A stretch of DNA of 64,000 nt from Brevibacillus ruminantium (GCF_023746555.1 NZ_CP098755.1:5563248-5627247); one strand, 5' to 3'. Shown: positions 38,812 through 47,650, counted from the stretch's first letter. Made by a program: numbers and translations. The notes: generated by a model not told the origin, from the sequence alone.

Positions 38812-38847
38812 AAAAAAGAAGCAGGAGGAATACATCCTCTGCTTCTT
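38812..38847. terminator. Bidirectional terminator between lipoprotein and pepF genes
   Basis: AGAAGCAGGAGG pairs with CCTCTGCTTCT around a short AATACAT loop. An A-run precedes and T residues follow. Confidence 0.8.
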
Positions 38848-38891
38848 TCGGCTATAGATTTTCTTTCGTTCGTTCAATCCCGTTCTCACTA

Positions 38892-40805
38892 TTATTTCTC
38901 ATTCACCAGCTTTTCCAGCTCATTCAGCGTCTCTTCAAAAATCTCCATCGCCTGCTCTATTGGCTTGGAAGTAGACATATCGACTCCCGCTGCTTTCAGC
39001 ACTTCGATTGGCGGTGCGGAGTTGCCCGCTTCGAGGAAGTTCTTCTGGATGCGCTCGACGGCTGCCTCGCCCTCATCCATGACCTGTTTGGCCAGGGCCT
39101 GGGACGCCGCAAAGCTGGTGGAGTATTGGTAGACATAGTATTTGTAGTTGAAGAAATGGGAGACACGGGCCCACTCCATCGCGATCTCTTCATCGGACAC
39201 CATATCCTTGCCGTAGTACTTCTTGTTGATGTCCAGATAGATTTTCTTGATGGCTTCCGCATTCAGCGATTCGCCGGCTTGCTCTTTTTCGTGGATCACC
39301 CGTTCAAATTCAGCAAACTGGGTTTGACGGAACAACGTCGAGCGGAAGTTCTCCAGATAGTGATTCAAGAGGTACATTTTTTCTTCCTTGGTTTTAGCCT
39401 GGGCGTACATGCTCTTGAACAGAAGCGTCTCGTTCATCGTGGAAGCCACTTCGGCCGTAAACGTCGGGTAGTCAGACGTAATGTACGGCTGATTTTTGTT
39501 GGTATAGTACGACTGCATCGCATGCCCCATCTCGTGGGCAATGGTAAAGACATCGTCGAGCGTACCCTGGTAGTTCAGCAGCACATACGGATGGGTGTCG
39601 TAGGCGCCCCACTGATACGCGCCGTTTCGCTTGTCGTCTGTGGAGTACACGTCTACCCAGCCGCTCTCCATTCCGTCAGCAAGGGTTTTGACGTAATCAT
39701 CACCCATCGCTTTCAGGCCGTCGATCACGATTTTCTTGCCTTCCTCATACGGTATGTACTTGTCATCGGAAGGCACGATCGGCACGTAGATATCGTACAT
39801 ATGCAACTCCGGCACGCCCAGCATTTTCTTCTTCAAGGAAATATAGCGATGCATAAGCGGCAGATTGTCATTGACCGTCTTGATCAGCTCGTCGTATACC
39901 TTGGTTGGAATATTGTTCGGCGTCAGGCTGGCTTCCAGAGCGGAATCGTAATTGCGAACGCTTGCATAATAGTTGTCAGCCTTTACTTTGGCTGCCAGCG
40001 TCTGGGCAAATGTATCCTGAAAATCGGTCAAAGCCTTGTAATAGGCTTGGAACGCCTCTTTTCGCACCCGCTGATCTTTGCTTTCCATATAGGAAACGAA
40101 GTTGGCTCTGGTCAACTGTACTTCTTTGCCATTCTCGTCCTTGATCTTTGGAAAACGGACGTCTTTGGACAGCATGCCGTAAATATTTGTCGGAGAGCTG
40201 CCAAGCGGCATTGATTTGGCGAGGATTTCCTCAATTTCTTTGGACAAGGAGTGTTGTTTCGTACGCAGCTGGTCCTCCAGCATCATTTTATACGGCGCCA
40301 GCTCTTTTGCATTGAGCAGGGTCTTCATCTTGTCTTCGGGAATCGCTACGATTTCCGGCTTCACCCAAGCCGTTTTCTCGGAAACCAACGTGTACATTTT
40401 CTCAGCGCGATCCGCCAGATCCTGCAGCTCGGAATTGGAGGAGTTCACGTCCAGAGCCATATTGGCATAGACATACGCCTTGTCGTTCAGTCTCATCATC
40501 TCGCTGTAATCGTCGAGTGCCTTTTTCAGAGAGTCAACCGATTGTCCCAGTTTTCCCTGGTGCTTGGTGAAAGCCTTCGCCAGCTCCTCTACTTTATTTA
40601 CATCCTTTTCCCAATCCTTCACCGACGCATAGATATGCTCGAGCTTCCACTTGAAGGCATCCGGTATCTCCGATCGGTCCTTGAACACCGGCACACTTTC
40701 CGCGGCCGCTACTACTTGTGTACTGTACGGAATAAATGGTGTGCTGACAGTGGAAAGAGCAATCGCCAGCGCAGTGAGAGAAACAAAAGCTCGTTTTTTC
40801 AACAT
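38892..40805 (-). CDS. pepF: Exported oligoendopeptidase F (M3 family)
   Basis: The 637-residue protein has an N-terminal signal peptide (KKRAFVSLTALAIALSTVST, probable cleavage after AAA near residue 35), an oligo-F N-terminal domain (about 140-210) and the M3 catalytic domain with the zinc motif TIAHEMGHAMQSYY (HExxH, about 425) and a downstream Glu in TSDYPTFTAEVAST. PepF enzymes of lactic acid bacteria are cytoplasmic; the signal peptide implies that this one acts outside the membrane, on exported or extracellular peptides. A DnaA-box cluster lies upstream of its start. Confidence 0.92.
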   Translation of the reverse strand: MLKKRAFVSLTALAIALSTVSTPFIPYSTQVVAAAESVPVFKDRSEIPDAFKWKLEHIYASVKDWEKDVNKVEELAKAFTKHQGKLGQSVDSLKKALDDYSEMMRLNDKAYVYANMALDVNSSNSELQDLADRAEKMYTLVSEKTAWVKPEIVAIPEDKMKTLLNAKELAPYKMMLEDQLRTKQHSLSKEIEEILAKSMPLGSSPTNIYGMLSKDVRFPKIKDENGKEVQLTRANFVSYMESKDQRVRKEAFQAYYKALTDFQDTFAQTLAAKVKADNYYASVRNYDSALEASLTPNNIPTKVYDELIKTVNDNLPLMHRYISLKKKMLGVPELHMYDIYVPIVPSDDKYIPYEEGKKIVIDGLKAMGDDYVKTLADGMESGWVDVYSTDDKRNGAYQWGAYDTHPYVLLNYQGTLDDVFTIAHEMGHAMQSYYTNKNQPYITSDYPTFTAEVASTMNETLLFKSMYAQAKTKEEKMYLLNHYLENFRSTLFRQTQFAEFERVIHEKEQAGESLNAEAIKKIYLDINKKYYGKDMVSDEEIAMEWARVSHFFNYKYYVYQYSTSFAASQALAKQVMDEGEAAVERIQKNFLEAGNSAPPIEVLKAAGVDMSTSKPIEQAMEIFEETLNELEKLVNEK

Positions 40806-40952
40806 AATCGCCCCTTTACTCTATATCTACGATTCGCTATATAGTCTAATTATATCCATTACTGAAAATTCCTTCTTATTAGTAAAAATTTTTTAAATAT
40901 TCCTTAACCGTCGCACAATTATCCAAAGAATTTCTGGTTTTGTTAATAACAT

Positions 40953-41058
40953 TGTGGATAACCGTAAGACCTCACCTCGTTTGCCCACAGCCCCCTTGTC
41001 GTAATCCGCTCCACCTTCCGCTGTTATCCACATTTTCTGTGGATACATTGTGCATAAC
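40953..41058. promoter_or_regulatory. Cluster of four DnaA-box-like 9-mers
   Basis: Perfect boxes occur at 40953-40961 (TGTGGATAA) and 41025-41033 (TTATCCACA), one-mismatch boxes at 41039-41047 (TGTGGATAC) and 41050-41058 (TGTGCATAA). Two orientations are present in 106 bp. It lies in the 344-bp gap between pepF and the YjcZ-like gene, about 20 kb from dnaA. Such clusters outside oriC can titrate DnaA or mediate its gene control. Confidence 0.7.
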
Positions 41059-41149
41059 TTAATTTTACCCACCATAGACATTTGCCCATACCGCTTCGCC
41101 CACTTCCACATAGCATAGGTATTGAATCCATGGTAGGAGGTGTCAGCTA

Positions 41150-41236
41150 GTGGGTATCTTCAACGGCTTCGACGATTTCGCGCTCATTCTGGTTCTCTTC
41201 ATCCTGCTCGTGATCGTCGGTTGTGATTGTAACTAA
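41150..41236 (+). CDS. YjcZ-type sporulation micro-protein
   Basis: A GTG at 41150 follows GGAGGTG by seven bases and encodes only 28 residues: a short polar N terminus (MGIFNGFDDF) and one hydrophobic helix (ALILVLFILLVIVGC) ending in CDCN. The FALILVLFILLVIVG core is the hallmark of the YjcZ family of tiny membrane proteins common in Bacillales and often linked to sporulation. It is followed by a terminator. Function is unknown. Confidence 0.85.
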   Translation: MGIFNGFDDFALILVLFILLVIVGCDCN

Positions 41237-41320
41237 CCTATACTTCGCCATCCAGTCCGTTAAAGGTAAGCTTGCACCGCACCTCTGTTGTAATCTTACC
41301 TGCTATTACATCGCTACTAA

Positions 41321-41357
41321 AAAAGGATGCTCTCCCTTCTGCGGGCGCATCCTCTTT
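41321..41357 (+). terminator. Terminator after the YjcZ-like gene
   Basis: AAAGGATGC (to 41330) pairs with GCATCCTCTTT (from 41347), with T residues following. Confidence 0.75.
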
Positions 41358-41462
41358 TCCTTCTGCTTTTCTATTTTTGTTCGCTTTTCCACCTGTGGAA
41401 AAATAATAGTCGAAGGCTCGTTACCAGGTTTGTCAACCAGGTTTGTCAATCAGATTTTTCAT

Positions 41463-41678
41463 TTAGGCTTGCTCACCCGGCTCTCCCTCGGCGTGAATCA
41501 GCACCTTTTTCATTTTGCGCTCAAATTCGAGTCGCGGAATCATCACACTGTGATCACAGCCAGTACATTTGATGCGTATATCCATTCCCATGCGGATGAC
41601 CTTCCAGGCGTTCGTTCCGCACGGATGTGCCTTTTTCATTTGCACCACGTCATTCAAAGCAAAATGCTTTCTCTGCAT
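41463..41678 (-). CDS. DUF951 family protein
   Basis: The ATG at 41678 follows GGGGAGGAT. This 71-residue soluble protein has the DUF951 pattern: QRKHFALNDVVQMKKAHPCG, then GMDIRIKCTGCDHSVMIPR with two pairs of polar residues and a CxxC. A zinc-bound beta fold is likely. The family sits next to ychF or mscS genes in Bacillota and has no known function. It is 67 bp after mscS on the same strand and probably in its operon. Confidence 0.88.
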   Translation of the reverse strand: MQRKHFALNDVVQMKKAHPCGTNAWKVIRMGMDIRIKCTGCDHSVMIPRLEFERKMKKVLIHAEGEPGEQA

Positions 41679-41745
41679 GCCATCCTCCCCTTTCTCCATC
41701 TTTTTCGTTTGTCTTGGTCATGGTGTTGACCCTCTTTCGTTTCTT

Positions 41746-42660
41746 TTACGATTCCGCTTGTTTTTTCCCCTGATCGAAGCCTCTTCCCGTCATAGTGACG
41801 ACACGCGGATACGGGATCTCAATGCCCTGCCTGCTCAATTCCTGTCTGATCATGGCCCGCAATTTTCTGCTGACCCCATGGTGGGTATTGGGCTTGCATT
41901 CAACCGTCAGTCGCATAGTCACTTCGGATGGACCGAGCGCCTGCACTCCTAGAAACTGCGGTTCTCCGACGATTTCCTCTACGTTGGCCTGGGCCTGTTT
42001 CATCGTTTCCATGATGATTCTCTCCATCCGCCCCAAATCTTCTTCGTAGGGCACTGACACATCCACCACAGCCAACGTATTATGAAGGGAAAAGTTCGTC
42101 ACATGTGTAATCGTGCCATTGGGAAAAATATGAACCTCTCCCGTCCAGCTCCGAATCCGGGTAATCCGCAACCCAATCTCCTGAACGGTTCCCGTCATGT
42201 TGTTGATCGTTACGAAATCACCTACCGCAAACTGATCCTCGAAAATGATGAAAAATCCGGTGATGACATCACGTACCAGGCTTTGTGCGCCAAACCCCAC
42301 AGCCAGACCAAGTACCCCCGCACTAACCAGCACCGGCCTTAAATCTACACCCAGCTGCTGCAGAATTAACAGGATCGCCAAGAAATAGATCGCGTAGCTG
42401 GTGACATTGTTCACCAAAACACGCAAGGTGTCTACCCGTCGCTGCTCCATTTGCAGCTTGCTTCCCTGACGATGCTGAAAGATGCGATTGACGGCTGCCT
42501 TCACGATCGTGACAACGATCTTGGAAAGAAACACAATCAATATAATTTGTAAAAGAGTCAGCCCAATGCGAAGCCACATCTCCGGGTCCGAAACATAATC
42601 AAAGGTCTTCTCATAAAGCATCTCCAACCAGTTCCCCTGTTTTACCAACTCTTCTTTCAT
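41746..42660 (-). CDS. Small-conductance mechanosensitive channel (MscS family)
   Basis: The 304-residue membrane protein has three helices (about 30-50, 75-95, 100-125); the third holds the pore-lining GVLGLAVGFGAQSLVRDVI. The beta domain (IFEDQFAVGDFVTI) and cytoplasmic vestibule follow. It opens on membrane tension to release solutes after hypo-osmotic shock. It overlaps the DUF3343 gene by 4 bp, and DUF951 lies downstream. Confidence 0.93.
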   Translation of the reverse strand: MKEELVKQGNWLEMLYEKTFDYVSDPEMWLRIGLTLLQIILIVFLSKIVVTIVKAAVNRIFQHRQGSKLQMEQRRVDTLRVLVNNVTSYAIYFLAILLILQQLGVDLRPVLVSAGVLGLAVGFGAQSLVRDVITGFFIIFEDQFAVGDFVTINNMTGTVQEIGLRITRIRSWTGEVHIFPNGTITHVTNFSLHNTLAVVDVSVPYEEDLGRMERIIMETMKQAQANVEEIVGEPQFLGVQALGPSEVTMRLTVECKPNTHHGVSRKLRAMIRQELSRQGIEIPYPRVVTMTGRGFDQGKKQAES

Positions 42661-42938
42661 ATATCCTGCACCTTCCTGTTGCCTGTCTCATCGATTTCAT
42701 GATAGCTGTCTGCAAACATACGAAAGTAGCCGCGTATTTCTACATGTTGTTCGAGAATGATTTCCCTGGCCTGATGATAATCATCCACGGGAAACTCAAT
42801 GGAAAGGGCGCAACCGGCCGTGATCTCTTTTGGGGTTGGACGGGTATCAATATCGATATCGGCATACTCCAGCAACATCTCCGCCCGCAAAGCCTGCTGC
42901 GTGGAATCAAATGCGATCAAGACGGTATCTGGGCCCAT
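42657..42938 (-). CDS. DUF3343 family protein
   Basis: The 93-residue protein shows the DUF3343 pattern: VLIAFDSTQQALRAEMLLEYA, then DTRPTPKEITAGCALSIEFP with the conserved RP-P and GC-GL/AL region. Relatives occur beside cysteine desulfurase and selenium genes; here it precedes mscS by a 4-bp overlap. It probably forms a ferredoxin-like fold. Biochemical role unknown. AGGGAAAGG precedes the ATG. Confidence 0.85.
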   Translation of the reverse strand: MGPDTVLIAFDSTQQALRAEMLLEYADIDIDTRPTPKEITAGCALSIEFPVDDYHQAREIILEQHVEIRGYFRMFADSYHEIDETGNRKVQDI

Positions 42939-43217
42939 ACCTTTCCCTCCCTCCTGATTGTCCGTTCTTGCAGCGAAATGAAAGTCATCCTTCCTGCTTC
43001 CGTACTTCTCCTCATTTTACTCGTTCAGCCATGGCGGCGCCAGTTCCCTTCTTTCTTCCCCTTCACTCCCTCTTTTTTTCATGCAAATAAGAGTTTCAGC
43101 ATTTGGCAAACTGTTTGAAACCTGCTCAACGTTTCCATTTGAGGTATAAAAACGCCAAGACAGCACTATACTGTGAATACTCTATGATTTTGGCCATAGC
43201 CAGGAGTGGGGGTAGTC

Positions 43218-43829
43218 ATGAATTTGTCGGATAACAAGGATCGTATTCTTCCGCCGTTTACCGTTGAATATCGCAATGAGACCGCTGTTGACCAATTGGC
43301 CGAACATCTTGTGGAGCGCTTTCAAGCTCATTCGTATTTTGATGAAATTGTCATCGTTTGCATTGGTACGGACCGTTCGACAGGTGATGCACTTGGTCCC
43401 CTGGTGGGCAGTAAATTATCATCATACAAGCCCCTCCCCTTACATGTATACGGTACGTTGGAAGATCCGGTTCATGCCGTCAATCTGAGTGAAAAGCTAT
43501 CATTCATCCAAAGCAAGCACCCGCACTCTATGATCATTGCGATTGATGCCTGTCTGGGCCAATTCAGCAATGTTGGCAAGATCAATGTCATCGATGGCCC
43601 GCTCAAGCCGGGGGCAGGTGTGAAAAAAGAGCTCCCCAGCGTCGGTGTCTTCCATGTAACCGGAATCGTCAATGTCGGAGGATTCATGGAGTACTTTGTC
43701 CTGCAAAATACCCGTCTGTTCGTCGTGATGGAAATGGCTGAAATCATTGCAAACGGCTTGTTTAAGGCCTCTTCCTTCTTTCAACAGACAACTGACGGCA
43801 CGCAAAAATTGCGGGCGTACCGAGAATAA
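43218..43829 (+). CDS. yyaC: Spore protease YyaC
   Basis: The ATG at 43218 follows AGGAG and a G-run. The 203-residue protein matches YyaC/DUF1256: VIVCIGTDRSTGDALGPLVG at about 52-71, a HVYGTLEDPVHAVN segment and MIIAIDACLGQFSNVGKI. It is related in fold to the GPR spore protease and is made in sporulation, its targets being unknown. It is divergent from the DUF3343-mscS operon, close to parB as in B. subtilis. A terminator follows. Confidence 0.92.
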   Translation: MNLSDNKDRILPPFTVEYRNETAVDQLAEHLVERFQAHSYFDEIVIVCIGTDRSTGDALGPLVGSKLSSYKPLPLHVYGTLEDPVHAVNLSEKLSFIQSKHPHSMIIAIDACLGQFSNVGKINVIDGPLKPGAGVKKELPSVGVFHVTGIVNVGGFMEYFVLQNTRLFVVMEMAEIIANGLFKASSFFQQTTDGTQKLRAYRE

Positions 43830-43857
43830 CGAGAAGCAAGGAACATTTCGAAAAAGC

Positions 43858-43890
43858 AGCGCCTGGGCTTTGTTCTCAGACGCTTTTATT
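43858..43890 (+). terminator. Terminator of yyaC
   Basis: AGCGCCTGGG (43858-43867) pairs with CTCAGACGCT (43875-43884) using one G-T and one mismatch, followed by T residues. Confidence 0.75.
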
Positions 43891-44032
43891 ATTCTCTGCA
43901 CCGGTTAAGCATAAAAGGGGTGATTTGAATAGGCTCTTTTGGAGAAAGTACTTTTCCTGCCAGAGAAATGGCAAAGAATTGTTCACCGGGCTTTTGATGC
44001 ATGTTCTCCGGCGCAATGATCTCCGGCTGTTC

Positions 44033-44073
44033 AAAAAAAGACCTGCTCTCCTCCCGCGAGGATACGCAAGTCT
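44033..44073 (-). terminator. Terminator of the lipid kinase gene
   Basis: On the minus strand AGACTTGC and GCAGGTCT pair around an inner CCTC/GAGG stem and end in seven T residues, 16 bp after the kinase stop codon. Confidence 0.75.
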
Positions 44074-44088
44074 TCCAGATCCCTACAT

Positions 44089-45060
44089 TTACAGATAGAT
44101 TACCTGCCTTTGCGGAGCTACCTCAATGGTAACCGGTGTGGCAGCGATCACTTCCCCATCTGCGTGAACGATCAGCTCCTTTTCGGCTTCGATCACAATC
44201 CGTCGCCCCTGAAAGAACTGTACCCCGGGATGGCTGACGTGCGCCCCTTTGTAAATCAGCGGGAAAGCCCGCAAAAGTGACCATCTCGTAACATTGCAGA
44301 CGACGCAAACCTCTGCTTTCCCATCGTCCGGAATCGCATTCGGACAGATCAGCATTCCTCCGCCGTAATTGGGAATATTGGCCACAGCAATCAGCCATAC
44401 CTGGTCCAGCTTGATTTCCTGATCATCCACCTTCAGCTTTACCGAACAGGGTCGGTATGTAAACAAGACGCGGATCACTGATATGAAATAGGCAACCATA
44501 CCAAGACGTAGCCGATTTAGCCAGCGTTTGTATCCGGCTTCGTTGGTCACCTTGGCTACCTCTCCGTCAAATCCGGCTCCAACCGCATTGACGGCTATTT
44601 GACTGTTGACATGAAACAAATCGATCCGCTTATTTCCTCTGTCCTGCAAAATATGCTCCAGAGCGACAACAGGGTCGCTTGCCAAAGAATGTCCACGGGC
44701 AAAATCATTGCCGGAACCGGCCGGAATATGTCCAAATGGACAAGCCTTTCCCGCTTCTTCGATGCCATTGATCACTTCACTGACCGTTCCATCTCCTCCG
44801 ACAGCGATGATTTTGCTTACTTCCTCTTTTTTCAACAACAAAACAACCAAGTTTTTGGCTTCCCCCGGCTTTTTGGTCATTTTGACTCGAAAACTGATTC
44901 TGCGCCTCACCAGTTCCTTCTCAAGACACTTCCACACCAACAATCCTCTGCCGTTCCCTGCTACCGGATTTACGACAAACCCAAGCATCCCTGCGCTCCC
45001 CGCATTCTGTGCTGTTTTTCCTGTATTATCCCATGCCGCTCCTATCTTGCCTAGCATCAT
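44089..45060 (-). CDS. Diacylglycerol-kinase family lipid kinase (YegS/BmrU-like)
   Basis: The 323-residue cytoplasmic enzyme has the kinase catalytic domain with FVVNPVAGNGRG (about 28-39), the nucleotide-binding IIAVGGDGTVSEVINGI (about 85-101), and HIPAGSGNDFARG. The C-terminal beta domain ends VHADGEVIAATPVTIEV. It phosphorylates lipid diacylglycerol or a related lipid with ATP. DgkB in other Bacillota recycles diacylglycerol from lipoteichoic acid synthesis; this paralog's substrate is not established. Monocistronic, with its own terminator. Confidence 0.9.
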   Translation of the reverse strand: MMLGKIGAAWDNTGKTAQNAGSAGMLGFVVNPVAGNGRGLLVWKCLEKELVRRRISFRVKMTKKPGEAKNLVVLLLKKEEVSKIIAVGGDGTVSEVINGIEEAGKACPFGHIPAGSGNDFARGHSLASDPVVALEHILQDRGNKRIDLFHVNSQIAVNAVGAGFDGEVAKVTNEAGYKRWLNRLRLGMVAYFISVIRVLFTYRPCSVKLKVDDQEIKLDQVWLIAVANIPNYGGGMLICPNAIPDDGKAEVCVVCNVTRWSLLRAFPLIYKGAHVSHPGVQFFQGRRIVIEAEKELIVHADGEVIAATPVTIEVAPQRQVIYL

Positions 45061-45207
45061 AAAAACTCCCTCGAAGCCTTCCTAATGTGGAACTCTCGTT
45101 TTTTCGCGGAAAGTCATTATGTGGTCTATTAATATGCGAAGTTACTTAATAGCGAAGAACACGCCTAGTTCCTTCAACCTTCTCATACGAAAACAAATTA
45201 AACCCAA

Positions 45208-45239
45208 TAAAAAACGGACTCCTCTTTTAAGGAATCCGT
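45208..45239 (-). terminator. Rho-independent terminator beyond the repeat arrays
   Basis: ACGGACTCC (45214-45222) pairs with GGAATCCGT (45231-45239) and, on the minus strand, a T-run follows. It is the first minus-strand terminator after the DUF554 gene, so the transcript of that gene would include the repeat arrays. Confidence 0.75.
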
Positions 45240-45271
45240 CTTATCAGCGCTCGTCAGGCTACGGTTACCAG

Positions 45272-45315
45272 GCACTATTCAAGCACTATTCAAGCACTAT
45301 TCAAGCACTATTCAA
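45272..45315. repeat. 11-bp tandem repeat, four copies
   Basis: GCACTATTCAA is repeated four times without change, beginning at 45272. The array lies between the terminator and the 42-bp minisatellite and has no coding sense. Confidence 0.92.
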
Positions 45316-45363
45316 GCAGTTTTTTCAAGTTTTTTGACGCATTATGGTCAAGTGATTTTGGCT

Positions 45364-45742
45364 GCTATCAACCTATCGAAGCGATGTAGTCAAACAATCT
45401 AGCGTTGCTGTCAACTTATAGTAGCGGCTTAGTCAAACGATCTAGCATGCCGTCAACTTATCGAAGCGGCTTAGTCAAACGATCTGGCATGCCGTCAACT
45501 TATCGAAGCGGCTTAGTCAAACGATCTGGCATGCCGTCAACTTATCGAAGCGGCTTAGTCAAACGATCTGGCATGCCGTCAACTTATCGAAGCGGCTTAG
45601 TCAAACGATCTGGCATGCCGTCAACTTATCGAAGCGGCTTAGTCAAACGATCTGGCATGCCGTCAACTTATCGAAGCGGCTTAGTCAAACGATCTGGCAT
45701 GCCGTCAACTTATCGAAGCGGCTTAGTCAAACGATTTAACGT
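45364..45742. repeat. 42-bp minisatellite, nine copies
   Basis: The unit reads GCCGTCAACTTATCGAAGCG followed by GCTTAGTCAAACGATCTGGC and AT. Two diverged copies (45364-45406, 45407-45448) precede seven nearly identical ones starting at 45449, 45491, 45533, 45575, 45617, 45659 and 45701. As 42 is divisible by three and one frame has no stop, the plus strand shows a 14-residue peptide repeat, but there is no ribosome binding site. The array lies directly after the DUF554 gene. Confidence 0.95.
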
Positions 45743-45752
45743 TGCCGGCACA

Positions 45753-46469
45753 CTAGCCAAACAAACCCGTCAGCCATTGTGAAATCGGCACCCCAATCGC
45801 GGCAATGACCAAGGCTGGCAGCATATTGGCCACATTGATCTTTTTCAGCTCTAGAATGTTGATGCCAATCGCAATAATCATCAGTCCGCCTACGGCTGTC
45901 ACTTCAACCAGCATCGCATTCAAGGTTTCTTGACTGACAATATGATAAATCTGTGTAGACAGCAGAGCGATTGCTCCCTGGTACAGAAAAACGGGAACCG
46001 CTGAAAATAACACGCCTATCCCAAGTGTTGAGGAAAAGATAATGGCAGAAAAGCCGTCCAGCATTGCTTTTGTGTACAAAATCTCATGGTTGTTGCGCAG
46101 TCCGCTGTCCATCGCACCCAATACAGCCATAGCTCCAATGCAATAAACCAGCGTTGTCGTTACAAAACCGGTTGCGATACTCCCCTGCGTACTTTTGCCC
46201 ATTTTTTGCTCCAGCCATTGCCCGAGCTTATTTAGGCCTGACTCGATCCTCATCAGCTCTCCGAGAATAGACCCGATGACGATACTGAGGATGACCAGCA
46301 AAAAGTTTTGAGTTTCCAGGCTCATTTTGATACCCAAGAGGACAACCGCAAGCCCGATCCCCTGCATGACCGTTTTCCGAATGGATTCAGGTATACCGGA
46401 CAACAGTCTACCCAATAAAGCTCCAGCCACAATCGCAACCGCATTGACCAGGGTTCCCAACAAAATCAC
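45753..46469 (-). CDS. DUF554 family membrane protein
   Basis: The 238-residue protein has six to seven hydrophobic helices. The N terminus ILLGTLVNAVAIVAGALLGR and GLAVVLLGIKMSLETQNF are typical of DUF554 (YdfK/YqgA). These proteins are thought to be transporters, but no substrate is known. It starts 20 bp after the aminotransferase gene and is probably cotranscribed with it. Its 3' end touches the minisatellite. Confidence 0.88.
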   Translation of the reverse strand: MILLGTLVNAVAIVAGALLGRLLSGIPESIRKTVMQGIGLAVVLLGIKMSLETQNFLLVILSIVIGSILGELMRIESGLNKLGQWLEQKMGKSTQGSIATGFVTTTLVYCIGAMAVLGAMDSGLRNNHEILYTKAMLDGFSAIIFSSTLGIGVLFSAVPVFLYQGAIALLSTQIYHIVSQETLNAMLVEVTAVGGLMIIAIGINILELKKINVANMLPALVIAAIGVPISQWLTGLFG

Positions 46470-46489
46470 TTATTCCACTCCCCTGCGAA

Positions 46490-47650
46490 TCATGAAGACT
46501 GAAAGGCGGATGCGATTTCCCGTACCGCGTTCAACAGTGCTTCCACGTCCTGTTCTGTATTATACACGCCATAGCTTGCTCGCACTGCTCCGCGTTGCTC
46601 AGTTCCTGCTGTCCGGTGTCCTAGTGGGGTACAATGATAGCCAGCCCGAGTTGCAATTCCATATTGTTGATCCAAAATAAAGGAAACCTCTGCAGCATCT
46701 GCTCCCGCTATATTAAAGGAGATGACCCCGACCCTCTCTACCTCTATTCCTGGGCCATATACCTCTACTCCCTCTATCTGATGCAGACCCGCCAATGTCT
46801 GCTTTGTCAGCTTCCACTCATGAGCATGGATGTGATCCACACCCTTTTCCAAAACGAAAGATACGCCGGCATGCAGACCTGCCAAGCCTGCTGTATTGAC
46901 AGTGCCGCTTTCATAGCGATCCGGACGGGTCGTCGGCTGTTCAATCGCTTCAGACTGGCTCCCCGTTCCTCCGTGAATAAGCGGTTCCAGATCAACGTCA
47001 GGCTGAACGTACAGCCCCCCTGTTCCCTGCGGCCCATACAGCCCTTTATGTCCGGGAAAAGCAAGCATATCAATCTTCATTTCTTGTACATGGATGGGCA
47101 AGACGCCTGCTGTCTGGGAAGCATCGACCAGGAACAAAGCCTGAAATTTCTTGGCGATCTCTCCGATCTGTGCGATAGGCAAAATCACTCCAGTCAGATT
47201 GGATGCGTGACTGACAGCCACCAGTCTGGTATTCGGCTTCATCGCTTTTTCAAAGTCCTCAGGATCGTACAGTTGATCTTCCCGCGGTTCGACGTAGGTG
47301 ATCTCCACATTTTTTGTGCGGGCCATATATTCCAGCGGGCGTCTCACTGAATTGTGTTCGATAGAAGAGGTGACCACATGATCCCCTTCTTGCAGCAATC
47401 CCTTGATCGCTTGATTCAAAGCTTGTGTCGCATTCATATAAAAAAAGAGGTCATTCGGGTTTTGAATCCCAAACAACCGTGCCAGCTCAACCCGTGTCCG
47501 AAACACTGCCTTGCTTGCTTTCATCGCCAAAGCATGACCGCCCCGTCCCGGATTGGCAGCAAAGTTTTCAATGGCCTCTGCCATTCTCTCTTTTACTTCC
47601 GGGGGTTTGGGCCATGTCGAAGCTGCGTTGTCCAGGTAAATCACTCGCAT
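46490..47650 (-). CDS. Cysteine desulfurase-like class V aminotransferase
   Basis: The 386-residue PLP enzyme has YLDNAASTWPKPPEV at the start, HVVTSSIEHNSVRRPLE, the PLP-lysine in AFPGHKGLYGPQGTGG (Lys near residue 203), and TRAGYHCTPLGHR, where the Cys is in the position of the persulfide Cys of desulfurases. This fits the TIGR01977-type cysteine desulfurase family protein. It may supply sulfur for tRNA or cofactor thiolation; the acceptor is unknown. A DUF3343 gene 4 kb away is of a type often linked to such enzymes. Confidence 0.88.
   Translation of the reverse strand: MRVIYLDNAASTWPKPPEVKERMAEAIENFAANPGRGGHALAMKASKAVFRTRVELARLFGIQNPNDLFFYMNATQALNQAIKGLLQEGDHVVTSSIEHNSVRRPLEYMARTKNVEITYVEPREDQLYDPEDFEKAMKPNTRLVAVSHASNLTGVILPIAQIGEIAKKFQALFLVDASQTAGVLPIHVQEMKIDMLAFPGHKGLYGPQGTGGLYVQPDVDLEPLIHGGTGSQSEAIEQPTTRPDRYESGTVNTAGLAGLHAGVSFVLEKGVDHIHAHEWKLTKQTLAGLHQIEGVEVYGPGIEVERVGVISFNIAGADAAEVSFILDQQYGIATRAGYHCTPLGHRTAGTEQRGAVRASYGVYNTEQDVEALLNAVREIASAFQSS

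Noticed and set aside
40893..41111. 72-codon minus-strand frame upstream of pepF
   Set aside because: It runs through the DnaA-box cluster and has no start signal.
45364..45742. Possible CRISPR array
   Set aside because: Copies are contiguous with no unique spacers, so this is a minisatellite. No cas genes are present.
45405..45782. Open frame of 125 codons made of a 14-residue repeat
   Set aside because: It exists because the 42-bp unit is a multiple of three without stops. No ribosome binding site, and the N- and C-terminal parts are not protein-like.
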